A stretch of DNA of 64,000 nt from Streptomyces sp. JJ66 (GCF_019303495.1 NZ_JAEVFI010000004.1:1-64000); one strand, 5' to 3'. Positions 51,274 through 60,852 are shown, counted from the first letter of the stretch. The notes: generated from the letters alone by a model not told the origin. A program made the numbers and translations.

Positions 51274-52529
51274 CGCGCCCTCTCCATCTCCAGCTCCACC
51301 TCGGTGCCCTCACCCGGCGCGGTGCGGATGCGCGCCGTGCCGCCGTTGCGTTCCATACGTCCGATGATCGACTCCCGCACGCCCATCCGGTCGGCGGGCA
51401 CGGCGTCCAGCTCGAAGCCCGGGCCCCGGTCGCGCACCGACAGGAACACGCTACGGCCCTCCACCTCCGCGAACACCTGCACCGCGCCCGCCTCGCCACC
51501 GTACTTGGCGGCGTTGACCATCGCCTCACGCGCGGCCTGGACCAGCGCGGCCAGTACGTCGTCGCAGGGGCAGTCTCCGACGCACACCACCTCCACCGGC
51601 ACCCCGTGGTGATCCTCGACGTCGGCGGCCGTGGCCTTGACCGCCTCGGCCAGCGTCTGCGGCTTGTCCTCCTCCTCGTCGTCGGGCTCGCCACCCCGGT
51701 AGAGCCAGGCGCGCAGCTCCCGTTCCTGGGCCCGGGCCAGCCGCGCCACCTCGCGGGAGTCGCCCGCGTTGCGCTGGATCAGGGTGAGGGTGTGCAGCAC
51801 CGAGTCGTGCACGTGCGCGGCGACCTCGGCCCGCTCCTGCGCCCGGATGCGCATCAGCCGCTCCTCGGACAGGTCTTGGGTGACCCGCACCAGGTACGGC
51901 CCGGCCAGCAGGCCAATACCCACCAGCACCGCCACCGACGCCTGGAGCACCGCCCCCAGCTGCTCGGCCGAACCCTGGATGAGGACGAAGCCCGTCACCC
52001 CCAGGCCCACCAGCAGCACGCCCGCCGCGCTGCGCGCGAGCGGCAGCAACCGGTGCCGCCTGGTGACCTCCGTCCAGTGCGCGCGGCGTGCGTTGTCCGC
52101 CTGCCGCCACACCACCGCGACGCCGACGCCCATCACCAGCAGCGGCCAGACGTAGGCGTTGCCCGCGCCGAACTGAAGGTTGGAGCCCAGCACGATCACC
52201 GCGATCACGACGACGAGGGCACCCAGCAGCTGGTCCCGGCTCGGCCTGCGGGCGCGCAGCCCGCGCTGGGCGCCGGGTGGCCGGGGCGCCGCGTTCACCC
52301 CGCCCGCGCCCAGCGGGACGACGAACCAGAACACGGCGTACAGCAGCGCGCCCAGGCCGCTGGTGAAGAACAGGATGAGGAACGCCATGCGCACCCACAG
52401 CACCGGCAGCGCCAGGTGCCCGGCCAGGCCCCGTGCCACGCCACCCAGCCAGCGGCCCTCCGAGCTGCGGTACAGGCGGCGCGGCGGCGGGGCCTCAAGG
52501 GCCGGGGCGGGGGGCGCGGGGGTGCTCAT
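51270..52529 (-). CDS. Membrane histidine kinase with N-terminal PspC domain (419 aa)
   Basis: PspC domain at about 18-85 (RSSEGRWLGGVARGLAGHLA; YAVFWFVVPLG), further membrane helices to about residue 225, then a HisKA_3 segment with phospho-acceptor His in VAAHVHDSVLHTLTLIQRNA and a HATPase with AAREAMVNAAKYGG and RDRGPGFE. It probably senses envelope stress. Start ATG 52529. Divergent from a second PspC protein gene. Confidence 0.92.
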   Translation of the reverse strand: MSTPAPPAPALEAPPPRRLYRSSEGRWLGGVARGLAGHLALPVLWVRMAFLILFFTSGLGALLYAVFWFVVPLGAGGVNAAPRPPGAQRGLRARRPSRDQLLGALVVVIAVIVLGSNLQFGAGNAYVWPLLVMGVGVAVVWRQADNARRAHWTEVTRRHRLLPLARSAAGVLLVGLGVTGFVLIQGSAEQLGAVLQASVAVLVGIGLLAGPYLVRVTQDLSEERLMRIRAQERAEVAAHVHDSVLHTLTLIQRNAGDSREVARLARAQERELRAWLYRGGEPDDEEEDKPQTLAEAVKATAADVEDHHGVPVEVVCVGDCPCDDVLAALVQAAREAMVNAAKYGGEAGAVQVFAEVEGRSVFLSVRDRGPGFELDAVPADRMGVRESIIGRMERNGGTARIRTAPGEGTEVELEMERAR

Positions 52530-52664
52530 GCCGCGATCGTCACACGCGGCGGCGGGAGGGGGCATCAGGGGTGACCCCGAGGTGGCCCCGGAGCCGGAAG
52601 CTCAGGGCAATGTCCGGGTTCGGCCCGGATGCCCGCGTGGCGTGGGGGCGGTGAGGATGGGGGC

Positions 52665-54185
52665 ATGACGATGGACGAGCGCGGCGAGGGCGGCGAGGGC
52701 GGCCCCGAAGAGCAGGGCGGCGGCGCGGACGCGGGAAGCGGCGCCATGGGGCGTGGTCGTACGGAGCGCGGGGCCGCCACGGGGGAGGCGGGAGCCGGAT
52801 CAGGCGCGCACGGTGCCGACGGGGCGGATGGCGCCGACAGGGTGCGCGGTGCGGACGGAAGCCCTGGCCCCGACGGGGCGCGTCCCGCCGGGGCGCGGCT
52901 GAAGCGGAGCCGGGGCAGCAAGGTGGTGGCCGGGGTCTGTGGCGGGCTGGGGCGGCACTACGACGTCGATCCGGTGGTCGTGCGCGTGCCTGTGGCCGTC
53001 CTGTCCATCGTCGGAGGGCTCGGCCTGCTGCTCTACGGCTTCGCCTGGCTGCTCCTGCCGCTGGAGGGGGAGGACGAGAACGAGGGCCGTCGCCTGCTCA
53101 CCGGGCGGGTGGCGGGCTCGACCCTGGCCGCCCTGCTGTGCGCGCTCGGGGGCAGCGGCCTGATGCTGGCCGCCATGAGCTCCGGGGCGCGCAGCCTGCC
53201 GTTTTCGGTGCTGCTGAGCGCGGCCCTCGTGGGCGCCCTCGTCTGGTCGCGCAACCGGCGGCGCGAAGAGGCCGAAGCGCGCCCCGATCCGCTGCCGCAC
53301 ACCCCGCCCGAGGCGCAGGCGCCGCCCGTCCCGCACGCCCCGTCGTGGTGGCGGGACCCGCTGGCCAAGGACGCCGAGGGCGGCTCCGGTGACCGGGACT
53401 CCGGGTACCTGTGGGGCCCCGCCGACGCGGACGCGTCCACGGACGGTATCGCCGACCGTCCCGCCGACCCGTTCGCGGCGCCCGGTGGCACCGGGACCAC
53501 CGGTACCGGCACCAGCGATGCCGACGCGGCGTCCGGGGCCGGGCGGCGCAGGCGGCGGCTGGGATGGATCGTCGTACCGGCCGCGCTGGTCGTGGGGGTG
53601 AACGCGACGGCGGTCGCCTGGGATTCCGGGCAGCTGGGTACCGCGCTCGTCACCGGCTGCGCCTGGGCGCTCGGGGTGCTGGTGCTGGGACTGCTGGCCA
53701 GTGTCTTCTTCGGCCGGGTGGGCGTGGGCACGGTGCTGGCCACCGCGCTCACCGGCGCTTTGCTCGTGGGGGCGGCACTGCTGCCCGACGACATCACCAC
53801 CACTTGGTCGAGTACGAGGTGGGCCCCGGCGAGCGCGGACGAGGTGCGCTCGGTGTACCGCACCGGCAACGGGGAGGCCGCGCTCGACCTCTCGGGCGTC
53901 GGCCTCACCGAAGGCCAGAGTGTGCGCAGCGCGGTGGACACCGGCGTCGGCGAGCTGAGGGTGATCGTCCCGCAGAACGTGACGCTGCGGCTGGATCTGG
54001 ACGTCGCCATAGGCGGTTACCGCCTGCGGGAGGGGGCGGCCAGCGAGGGCGGGGTGGCCATCAGCCGGAGCGTGACGGTCGAGCCGCGCGGTGACGCGGA
54101 ACCGGCCGGGGCGGTCCATCTGGACGTGGACATGGTGGTGGGGGAACTCGTCGTCGAGCAGGCGATCGTGGAGCCCGCGCGGTAG
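52665..54185 (+). CDS. PspC-domain membrane protein with LiaF-like C-terminus (506 aa)
   Basis: Acidic Gly-rich head (1-75), PspC domain (about 75-140; RSRGSKVVAGVCGGLGRHYD, YGFAWLLLPLEG), several membrane helices, a Pro-rich cytoplasmic loop, two more helices, and a C-terminal beta domain (about 400-506; VGVGELRVIVPQNVTLRLDL) like the cell-wall-active-antibiotic response proteins. Divergent from the PspC kinase, a layout suggesting that it is that kinase's target or inhibitor. Confidence 0.85.
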   Translation: MTMDERGEGGEGGPEEQGGGADAGSGAMGRGRTERGAATGEAGAGSGAHGADGADGADRVRGADGSPGPDGARPAGARLKRSRGSKVVAGVCGGLGRHYDVDPVVVRVPVAVLSIVGGLGLLLYGFAWLLLPLEGEDENEGRRLLTGRVAGSTLAALLCALGGSGLMLAAMSSGARSLPFSVLLSAALVGALVWSRNRRREEAEARPDPLPHTPPEAQAPPVPHAPSWWRDPLAKDAEGGSGDRDSGYLWGPADADASTDGIADRPADPFAAPGGTGTTGTGTSDADAASGAGRRRRRLGWIVVPAALVVGVNATAVAWDSGQLGTALVTGCAWALGVLVLGLLASVFFGRVGVGTVLATALTGALLVGAALLPDDITTTWSSTRWAPASADEVRSVYRTGNGEAALDLSGVGLTEGQSVRSAVDTGVGELRVIVPQNVTLRLDLDVAIGGYRLREGAASEGGVAISRSVTVEPRGDAEPAGAVHLDVDMVVGELVVEQAIVEPAR

Positions 54186-54245
54186 TCCCGCCCGCACCTC
54201 AGCCCCCGGCGAACCGGAGCCGTCCGGCGAACCGGGGTCCGTCGC

Positions 54246-54318
54246 CGGGACGAAGCCCGCCGGGACGAAGCCCGCCGGGACGAAGCCCGCCGGGACGAAG
54301 CCCGCCGGGACGAAGCCC
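54246..54318. repeat. 15-bp tandem repeat, 4.9 copies
   Basis: Unit CGGGACGAAGCCCGC; four perfect copies and a partial fifth. Each can fold as a small GGG/CCC hairpin. It lies in the 378-nt gap 54186-54563, which otherwise shows no gene. Confidence 0.9.
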
Positions 54319-54563
54319 TCTCGCGGACCACGACCGCCACCCCGGCGGTCCCGTGGCGGTCGCGGGGGAAGACGCGCGGGTCGCGACGCTGCGGCAGGGG
54401 TTGCCTACCGTGTGGTTGTTATCGTGGAACGCGGACGGGGCAGCGTCCTGTGGCAGTTCGCCGGTGAGGCTGACGACGGTCGGCGGCGAGGAAATCCAGG
54501 GACGGGTACGGCCGTCCGCCAGGGCCGCATGGCGGCCGGTGACGCGACGAGCTGGTGGAGCAC

Positions 54564-54980
54564 ATGGGCAGCCAAGGCGACCTGACCCCGCGCATGACCG
54601 AGGAGCCGGGGGCGGCACCCGCGCCCGGCGATCCTGAGGCCACTGACGCCACCGTGACCACCGATGAGTACGCCTTCACCGCGCAGGGCCCCGTCACCTA
54701 CGTCGCGATCGGCACCTCCGAGGGCGTGCTCGGCTTCCTGTGGGCCTCCGACGCCGAGGGCGCCGCCGGATTCGAGCCCTCCGAGGACGCCGGGGAGGCC
54801 GCGTTCCACGCCGCCGTCGCCTGGGCCAGACTGCTGCGCGAGCACCGCGCCCAGGGTCTCGCGCCCGGGCAGGCGCTCGCCGCCCTGCGGCGCACGGCCG
54901 GGGATGACGCCATCGGCCGCCCCATTCCCGGCACCGAGGGCGAGGCCCCGAGCCTGACCGCCCTCCGCGAGGCCCCGTAA
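54564..54980 (+). CDS. Conserved actinomycete protein of unknown function (138 aa)
   Basis: Start uncertain: GTG 54555, ATG 54564 (GGAG close upstream) or ATG 54594. Centre: DEYAFTAQGPVTYVAIGTSE, then VLGFLWASDAEGAAGFEP, and a helical C-terminus (AAVAWARLLREHRAQGLAPG). Soluble, single domain, no motif recognised. Confidence 0.65.
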   Translation: MGSQGDLTPRMTEEPGAAPAPGDPEATDATVTTDEYAFTAQGPVTYVAIGTSEGVLGFLWASDAEGAAGFEPSEDAGEAAFHAAVAWARLLREHRAQGLAPGQALAALRRTAGDDAIGRPIPGTEGEAPSLTALREAP

Positions 54981-55087
54981 CGGCGCGGTCCGGCGTCCGG
55001 CCAACGGCGCGGTGCCGCGTCCGACGCTTTCTCGCGTCAGCCGGGCCCGCCGCTGGCCCCGCCCGCTCTGGCCCGCTCAGCGCCGGT

Positions 55088-55093
55088 TACCCT
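55088..55093 (+). promoter_or_regulatory. -10 box for a leaderless transcript
   Basis: TACCCT ends 7 nt before ATG 55101; no Shine-Dalgarno is present. Confidence 0.4.
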
Positions 55094-55100
55094 CCGGTTC

Positions 55101-55454
55101 ATGGACATCCTCGTCAATGCCGTCGTCGCGCTGCACATCATCGGTATCGCCGCGCTCCTGGGCGGCTTCCTGTTCCAGATGGGCGCCCTGCGCACCGGCG
55201 GGGCACGCATGCTGCCGGGCATGCTGCACGGCGCGCTGACGATGCTGGTCACCGGCGTCGCCCTCGTGGGGCTGAACGAGGCGCAGGGTGCGACGCTCAA
55301 CCACGTCAAGATCGGCGTCAAGCTCGCGGTACTGGTGGTGATCCTCGCGCTGGTCTACGTCAAGCGCGACGACCGCACGGTCCCGGCCCCGGTCCTGGGC
55401 ACCGTCGGCCTGCTGACGATCGTCAACATCTTCCTCGCCACCCTCTGGACCTGA
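55101..55454 (+). CDS. Four-helix integral membrane protein (117 aa)
   Basis: Four hydrophobic segments (about 4-27, 41-62, 68-87, 96-115) with short loops. The LHIIGIAALLGGFLFQMGAL helix and HVKIGVKLAVLVV helix place His residues in the membrane, as in small haem- or copper-related membrane proteins (CopD/YphA-like look). Function unknown. Confidence 0.75.
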   Translation: MDILVNAVVALHIIGIAALLGGFLFQMGALRTGGARMLPGMLHGALTMLVTGVALVGLNEAQGATLNHVKIGVKLAVLVVILALVYVKRDDRTVPAPVLGTVGLLTIVNIFLATLWT

Positions 55455-55514
55455 CCCCCGGGACCGTCGCCCGGGAGCCGAGGGCCACCCCGCGCCCCGG
55501 GCGGCCCGTCGGTG

Positions 55515-56144
55515 TCACCCCGCCTTGCGGCGCCACAGCTCCCAGCGGTTCGGGTAGCGGATGCGGACGTTTCCCATGCCCGCCGAGCCGGTGACCTCCA
55601 GCGTGGGCGCGCCGGGAGCCGGGGGCTCGACCGCCTTGTTGCGCACCGACCCCACGTACGCCCGCACGCCGTGCGCCCGCACCGTCCAGCCGGGCGGCAC
55701 GATGAGCGTCACGTCACCGATCGACACCCGCACCTCCAGCAGCACCTCCCGCACCCGGCACTCCGCCTGGCTGAAGTCGATCGTGACGTTGCCCATCAGC
55801 GACGTTGCCGAGATGTGCCGTGGCACGTGCCAGTGCCCGGTCTGCGTGACGTCGCCGGCGCCCGCGCGCAGCACCAGCGGCTCCTCGGCCTGCGGGCCGG
55901 TCGCGCCCGTAAGCGGCTCGCCGGGGAGGTCGGCTGTCAGCGGCGCCAGCTCGCCGTAGGTCTTGGCGGCGAAGGCCCGCTCCAGGCGTTCCTCCAGCTC
56001 TTCGATGTCCAGTCGGCCGTCGCCCGCCGCCTCGCGCAGCCGGTCGGCCACCGCTTCGCGGTCCGCGTGGGACGCCCGCAGCGCGGGGTCGTGGCCGGAA
56101 CCGGGGCCGGGACCGGGCACGGGCGCTCGCGAGGCGTCAGTCAT
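55515..56144 (-). CDS. DUF1707 protein with LiaF-like C-terminal domain (209 aa)
   Basis: DUF1707 at about 22-75 (RASHADREAVADRLREAAGD, GRLDIEELEERLERAFAAKT). C-terminal beta domain (95-209; SLMGNVTIDFSQAECRVREV, VSIGDVTLIVPPGWTV) like cell-wall-active-antibiotic response proteins. No membrane segment. Widespread in Streptomyces; role probably in envelope stress signalling. Confidence 0.85.
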   Translation of the reverse strand: MTDASRAPVPGPGPGSGHDPALRASHADREAVADRLREAAGDGRLDIEELEERLERAFAAKTYGELAPLTADLPGEPLTGATGPQAEEPLVLRAGAGDVTQTGHWHVPRHISATSLMGNVTIDFSQAECRVREVLLEVRVSIGDVTLIVPPGWTVRAHGVRAYVGSVRNKAVEPPAPGAPTLEVTGSAGMGNVRIRYPNRWELWRRKAG

Positions 56145-56151
56145 ACCGGCA

Positions 56152-56201
56152 AGTCTAAAAGCGCCGGACCCGGGACCGGTGTCCGTGGCAGACCCTAAAA
56201 T
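56152..56201. promoter_or_regulatory. Back-to-back leaderless promoters
   Basis: Minus strand: TAGACT (56152-56157) ends 7 nt before ATG 56144. Plus strand: TAAAAT (56196-56201) ends 8 nt before ATG 56210. Both genes lack a Shine-Dalgarno. Confidence 0.55.
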
Positions 56202-56209
56202 CGGTAGCG

Positions 56210-58777
56210 ATGAGCAGCCTCTTCGACGACAGCTTCCTGGCCCACCTCGAACCTCCGGGTGACGAGGAGCCCCCGCCCGAGGGCACGTTCGGCGTACCCG
56301 GGCAGCCGGGCGAGCCCGCCGAGGAGGTGCCGCAGGGGCTGTTCACCGGCTCCTACGCGGGCCGTGGCGCCGACCACGACCCGGACGCGTACTACCGCGA
56401 CGGCGCCCGGCGTCCCGTCGTCGATCCCGAGACGCTGCTGTCCGGGCTGAACGAGCAGCAGCGCGCGGCCGTCGTCCACCACGGCTCCCCGCTGCTGATC
56501 GTCGCCGGGGCTGGCTCCGGCAAGACGCGGGTGCTCACCCATCGCATCGCCTACCTGCTGGGTTCCCGCAAGGTGCACCCCGGCTCCGTCCTGGCCATCA
56601 CCTTCACCAACAAGGCGGCCGGTGAGATGAAGGAGCGCGTCGGGGAACTGGTGGGGCCGCGCGCGCAGTCGATGTGGGTCTCCACCTTCCACAGCGCCTG
56701 CGTGCGCATCCTGCGCCGGGAGAGCAAGAAGCTGGGCTTCACCTCGTCGTTCTCGATCTACGACGCGGCCGACTCCAAGCGGCTCATGGCCCTCGTCTGC
56801 CGGGATCTGGAGCTGGACCCCAAGCGTTACCCGCCGAAGTCCTTCAGCGCGAAGATCTCCAACCTGAAGAACGAGCTGATCGACGAGGAGGACTTCGCGC
56901 AGCGGGCCTCCGACCCCTTCGAGAAGACGCTCGCCGAGGCGTACCGCATGTACCAGGCGCGGCTGCGCGAGGCCAACGCGCTGGACTTCGACGACATCAT
57001 CATGACCACCGTGCACCTGCTCCAGGCGTTCCCCGAGGTTGCCGAGCACTACCGCAGGCGCTTTCGGCACGTGCTGGTGGACGAGTACCAGGACACCAAC
57101 CACGCCCAGTACACGCTGGTGCGCGAGCTGGTGGGCGTGGACGGCGCGGCATCTCCCGGCGCGGGGTCCGGCGGCGCGGGGCTCCACGGCGTGGAGCCCG
57201 GGCGCACGGAGTCCGGGCGCGCGGAGTCCGGCACCGAGTCCGGGGACCCGCCCCCCGAGCGCGGCGTCGAGCGGGCGGAGCTGTGCGTCGTCGGTGACGC
57301 GGACCAGTCGATCTACGCCTTCCGTGGCGCCACCATCCGCAACATCCTCCAGTTCGAGGAGGACTACCCGGACGCCACCACCATCCTGCTGGAGCAGAAC
57401 TACCGCTCCACGCAGACGATCCTGACCGCCGCCAACGCCGTCATCGAGCGCAACGAGAACCGCCGCCCGAAGAACCTGTGGACGCGGGCCGGAGCCGGTT
57501 CCCGCATCACCGGCTACGTCGCCGACAGCGAGCACGACGAGGCCCAGTTCGTCGCCGAGGAGATCGACCGGCTGACAGACGCCGGTGACGCCAGCCCGGG
57601 CGATGTCGCCGTGTTCTACCGCACCAACGCGCAGTCGCGGGTGTTCGAGGAGGTCTTCATCCGCGTCGGCCTGCCCTACAAGGTGGTCGGCGGGGTGCGG
57701 TTCTACGAGCGCAAGGAGGTCCGGGACGTCCTGGCCTACCTGCGCGTGCTGGCCAACCCGGAGGACTCGGTGCCGCTGCGCCGCATCCTCAACGTGCCCA
57801 AGCGCGGCATCGGCGACCGGGCCGAGGCCATGATCGAGGCGCTGGCCGCGCGCGAGAAGACCAGCTTCCCGCAGGCGTTGCGCCGGGTGGACGAGGCGTA
57901 CGGCATGGCCGCGCGCTCGGTCAACGCCGTCAAGCGGTTCAACACGCTGATGGAGGAGCTGCGCACGGTCGTGGAGTCCGGCGCGGGACCGGCCACGGTG
58001 CTGGAAGCCGTGCTGGAGCGCACCGGCTACCTCGCGGAGCTTCAGTCCTCAACGGACCCGCAGGACGAGACCCGGGTGGAGAACCTTCAGGAACTCGCCG
58101 CCGTCGCCCTGGAGTTCGAACAGGAACGGGGCGAGGACGATCCGGGCACGCTCGCGGAGTTCCTGGAGCAGGTGGCCCTCGTCGCCGACTCCGACCAGAT
58201 CCCCGACGAGGACGAGGGCGAGCCCGGCACCGGCGTCGTCACGCTGATGACGCTGCACACCGCCAAGGGGCTGGAGTTCCCGGTCGTCTTCCTCACCGGC
58301 ATGGAGGACGGCGTCTTCCCGCACCTGCGGGCGCTCGGCCAGGTCAAGGAGCTGGAGGAGGAACGGCGGCTGGCGTACGTGGGCATCACCCGCGCCCGCG
58401 AACGGCTGTACCTCAGCCGCGCCACGCTGCGCAGCGCCTGGGGCCAGCCCGCGCACAACCCGCCCTCCCGGTTCCTGGACGAGATCCCGGCCGAGTACGT
58501 GGACTGGCGGCGTCTGGGCACCGGCCCGGCCGCCCCGCCCGCGCCGCGCAGGAGTGGCGGCAGCGGTGGCGGGGTGGGCGGTTTCGCGACGCGCCGGGTG
58601 CGGGAGCGGCCGGTGGTCGCGCTCGCCGTGGGTGACCGCGTCACGCATGACCAGTTCGGCCTCGGCACCGTCGTCGCCGTCCAGGACAGCGGTGACAACG
58701 CGCAGGCGACGATCGACTTCGGCGACGCCAAGCCCAAGCGGCTGCTGCTGCGGTACGCGCCGGTGGAGAAGCTGTAG
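56210..58777 (+). CDS. pcrA: ATP-dependent DNA helicase PcrA/UvrD
   Basis: 855 aa SF1A helicase for repair and replication restart. Motif I VAGAGSGKTR (98-107), Ia FTNKAAGEMKERV, II VDEYQDTNHAQY (near 290), III VGDADQSIYAFRGA, V TLHTAKGLEFPVVF, VI AYVGITRARERLYLS. The C-terminal Tudor-like domain (VGDRVTHDQFGLGTVVAV) binds RNA polymerase in relatives. An acidic Gly/Ser/Glu-rich insert (about 310-355) between motifs II and III is unusual. Confidence 0.97.
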   Translation: MSSLFDDSFLAHLEPPGDEEPPPEGTFGVPGQPGEPAEEVPQGLFTGSYAGRGADHDPDAYYRDGARRPVVDPETLLSGLNEQQRAAVVHHGSPLLIVAGAGSGKTRVLTHRIAYLLGSRKVHPGSVLAITFTNKAAGEMKERVGELVGPRAQSMWVSTFHSACVRILRRESKKLGFTSSFSIYDAADSKRLMALVCRDLELDPKRYPPKSFSAKISNLKNELIDEEDFAQRASDPFEKTLAEAYRMYQARLREANALDFDDIIMTTVHLLQAFPEVAEHYRRRFRHVLVDEYQDTNHAQYTLVRELVGVDGAASPGAGSGGAGLHGVEPGRTESGRAESGTESGDPPPERGVERAELCVVGDADQSIYAFRGATIRNILQFEEDYPDATTILLEQNYRSTQTILTAANAVIERNENRRPKNLWTRAGAGSRITGYVADSEHDEAQFVAEEIDRLTDAGDASPGDVAVFYRTNAQSRVFEEVFIRVGLPYKVVGGVRFYERKEVRDVLAYLRVLANPEDSVPLRRILNVPKRGIGDRAEAMIEALAAREKTSFPQALRRVDEAYGMAARSVNAVKRFNTLMEELRTVVESGAGPATVLEAVLERTGYLAELQSSTDPQDETRVENLQELAAVALEFEQERGEDDPGTLAEFLEQVALVADSDQIPDEDEGEPGTGVVTLMTLHTAKGLEFPVVFLTGMEDGVFPHLRALGQVKELEEERRLAYVGITRARERLYLSRATLRSAWGQPAHNPPSRFLDEIPAEYVDWRRLGTGPAAPPAPRRSGGSGGGVGGFATRRVRERPVVALAVGDRVTHDQFGLGTVVAVQDSGDNAQATIDFGDAKPKRLLLRYAPVEKL

Positions 58778-58839
58778 CCGGATGCCACGGCGGGGGCGGG
58801 CCGGAGAGTGTTCCGGTCCGCCCCCGCCGTGGCATCCGG
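58778..58839. terminator. 62-nt near-perfect hairpin between pcrA and the M23 gene
   Basis: 22-bp perfect outer arms (58778-58799, 58818-58839), a G-T wobble, then 5-bp inner arms and a 6-nt loop. It begins on the base after the pcrA stop. Bidirectional terminator for convergent genes. Confidence 0.9.
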
Positions 58840-58846
58840 GGTGTGG

Positions 58847-60643
58847 CTACGTCGGGTCCAGGCCGTGCGTGCGGAACCACGCCACGGGATCGACCGCCGC
58901 CCCGCCGCCGGGACGCACCTCGAAGTGCAGGTGCGGGCCGGTGGAGTTGCCGGAGCTGCCCGCGTAACCGAGCGTGTCGCCCGCCTTGACCGGGCCGGAG
59001 CGGAGCTTGGTGCTGCTCAGGTGGCAGTACCAGGTCTGGGTGCCGTCGGCCGCCGTCACGATGGCCATGTTGCCGTAGGCGACGTCCCACTTGGTGGTGA
59101 TCGTGCCGTCCGTCGCGGCCTTGACCGGGGTGCCGTAGCTGACCGGGAAGTCGATACCGGTGTGCATGGACATCCAGTTGATGCCCGCCTGCCCGTAGTA
59201 GGCGCTGAGCCCGCGCTGGTCCACCGGAAGCGCGAACTTGGGCCGCATCGCCTCCTTGCGCGCGGCCTCCTCCGCCTTGCGCTTGCGCTCGGCCTCCTGC
59301 CGCTCCTTGAGGTCGATGCGCTCCTGGGTGCGGCTGGCGCGTTCGCCGAAGTCGCGGGCGTCGTCGGTGAGTCCGGCGAGCTGGGTGTCGAGCTTGGTGT
59401 TGACCGCCGCGGACTTCACGGTGGCCACCTCGTCGGCGGCCTGCGCGGTGGTGTCCTCCGCGCTCTCCGCGACACCGCCGCCGACCGACGCGGCGGCGAT
59501 CCCGGCCACGCCCATGACGGCCACTGAGGGAACGGCCACCGTCAGCAGCGCGGAGCGCCTGGGCTTCGCGGCCCGGCGGCGTCCGGCCCGGCCGAGCGGG
59601 ACGCCCGCGGTGGCCGTCACCGACGCGACGGCGGCCGCGGCGGGCTCCACGGGGGCGAGTTCGTCGGGGGAGGGGAAGGAAGCGTCCCAGCCGTCGGCGT
59701 CAGCGCAGAACGCGGGCGCTTCGGCGGTGGCACCCACGCCGGTGTGGGCGGTGTCGGGGCCGGCGTCCGCCGTGGCGGCGTCACCGCCGGCTTCCCGCGC
59801 CTCGGGCGCGGGCGGGAAGCCGGTGTCGTAGGCGTGCTCGTCGTGGTGCGGCGCGGACTCCGTGGCGCCCTCGGCCACCTGTTCCACGGCCGCGTAGTGC
59901 TCGGAGGTGGTGTAGGGCGCGTCGGCCGGGAAGGGGCTCGGCGGCTGCGGCTCGGCAGGGTAGCCCTCGGCAGGGTAGCCATCGGCGGGATAAGCGTCAG
60001 TGGTCTCGGATACCCAGCTGTAGTCGGGCTGGGCCGGAATACCGGCGAGGGGGCGGTCGTTCGTGGGCCAGCCGTCGGCCGCCCACCCGGTGCCGCCCCA
60101 ACCCTCGGCGCCCTCGTACCCGGGGTGCTCCGCGCTGTGGGTCCCGGTGCCGTAGCTCTCCGCGACGAAGCCGCCGGTCGCGTAACCGGCGGCTTCGTCA
60201 CCACTGAGGGGGTGGCCGCCGAGATCGGGTACGGCGGCACCGTAGGGGGAACTCGCGTTCGGGGTGTGACCGGGGTCGCCGCCGTACGCGACACCGCCAT
60301 ACGCCGCGCTGTCGTAGGCGGTGCTGTGGTACGCCGCGTCGCCCGGGTGGGCGGAGCCGTCGTCCGCCGAACCGCCGTACGCGGCACCGGTGTAGTCCCC
60401 GGCCGACGCGTGGTGCTCCTGACCGGAGCCGTAACCGGCCCCGGCGTAAGGGGCGTGCTGCCCCTGCTGGGCGCGGTCACCGGTGGAGGCGGCGGACAGC
60501 GGGTCCTCGGCGGGGTAACCGGCACTCGCGGCGGTGCCGTAGCCGTAGGCGGCGGCCTGCCCGTAGGGGTCCTCGTAACCGGCGTAGCCGGAGAACCCGG
60601 TGCCTGTCGTGGCCGTAGGGCCTGACGGGGGACGGTCGTTCAC
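58847..60643 (-). CDS. M23-family peptidoglycan endopeptidase with long cytoplasmic extension (598 aa)
   Basis: GTG 60643 with GAGAAG six nt upstream. Residues 1-340 are low-complexity Gly/Tyr/Ala/Asp (many SAAYGG-like units). A membrane helix follows (about 365-392, LLTVAVPSVAVMGVAGIAAA), then a coiled coil (about 430-465, KERQEAERKRKAEEAARKEA) and the LytM/M23 domain with zinc ligands in MHTGIDFPV and GPHLHFEVRP. The enzyme should cut cell-wall peptides outside the membrane; the Tyr-rich cytoplasmic half may interact with division or polarity proteins. Confidence 0.9.
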   Translation of the reverse strand: MNDRPPSGPTATTGTGFSGYAGYEDPYGQAAAYGYGTAASAGYPAEDPLSAASTGDRAQQGQHAPYAGAGYGSGQEHHASAGDYTGAAYGGSADDGSAHPGDAAYHSTAYDSAAYGGVAYGGDPGHTPNASSPYGAAVPDLGGHPLSGDEAAGYATGGFVAESYGTGTHSAEHPGYEGAEGWGGTGWAADGWPTNDRPLAGIPAQPDYSWVSETTDAYPADGYPAEGYPAEPQPPSPFPADAPYTTSEHYAAVEQVAEGATESAPHHDEHAYDTGFPPAPEAREAGGDAATADAGPDTAHTGVGATAEAPAFCADADGWDASFPSPDELAPVEPAAAAVASVTATAGVPLGRAGRRRAAKPRRSALLTVAVPSVAVMGVAGIAAASVGGGVAESAEDTTAQAADEVATVKSAAVNTKLDTQLAGLTDDARDFGERASRTQERIDLKERQEAERKRKAEEAARKEAMRPKFALPVDQRGLSAYYGQAGINWMSMHTGIDFPVSYGTPVKAATDGTITTKWDVAYGNMAIVTAADGTQTWYCHLSSTKLRSGPVKAGDTLGYAGSSGNSTGPHLHFEVRPGGGAAVDPVAWFRTHGLDPT

Positions 60644-60852
60644 CACCAACTTCTCTTTCGCCTCGGAGACAGGGGCTGCCAGAGCAGTGTCGGCGACTGT
60701 ACCCGCCGCGTCGCGAGCGCCACAATCTTCCGCGGGTTTTGAGCAAGCGAAGAGCGGGCAACAGAGTGCCCGTTTGGCGTACTACGGGTCAGTACGCCAG
60801 CGCTCGTTCGACTCCCGCGTTCGGGTCACCGCACCGGGGGCAGGCGTTTCCC

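Noticed and set aside
54246..54318. CRISPR-like array
   Set aside because: The repeats are contiguous, with no spacers and no cas genes.
60644..60852. c-di-AMP (ydaO-type) riboswitch upstream of the M23 gene
   Set aside because: Cell-wall hydrolase genes in Streptomyces can carry one, but I could not find its conserved core in this 209-nt leader.
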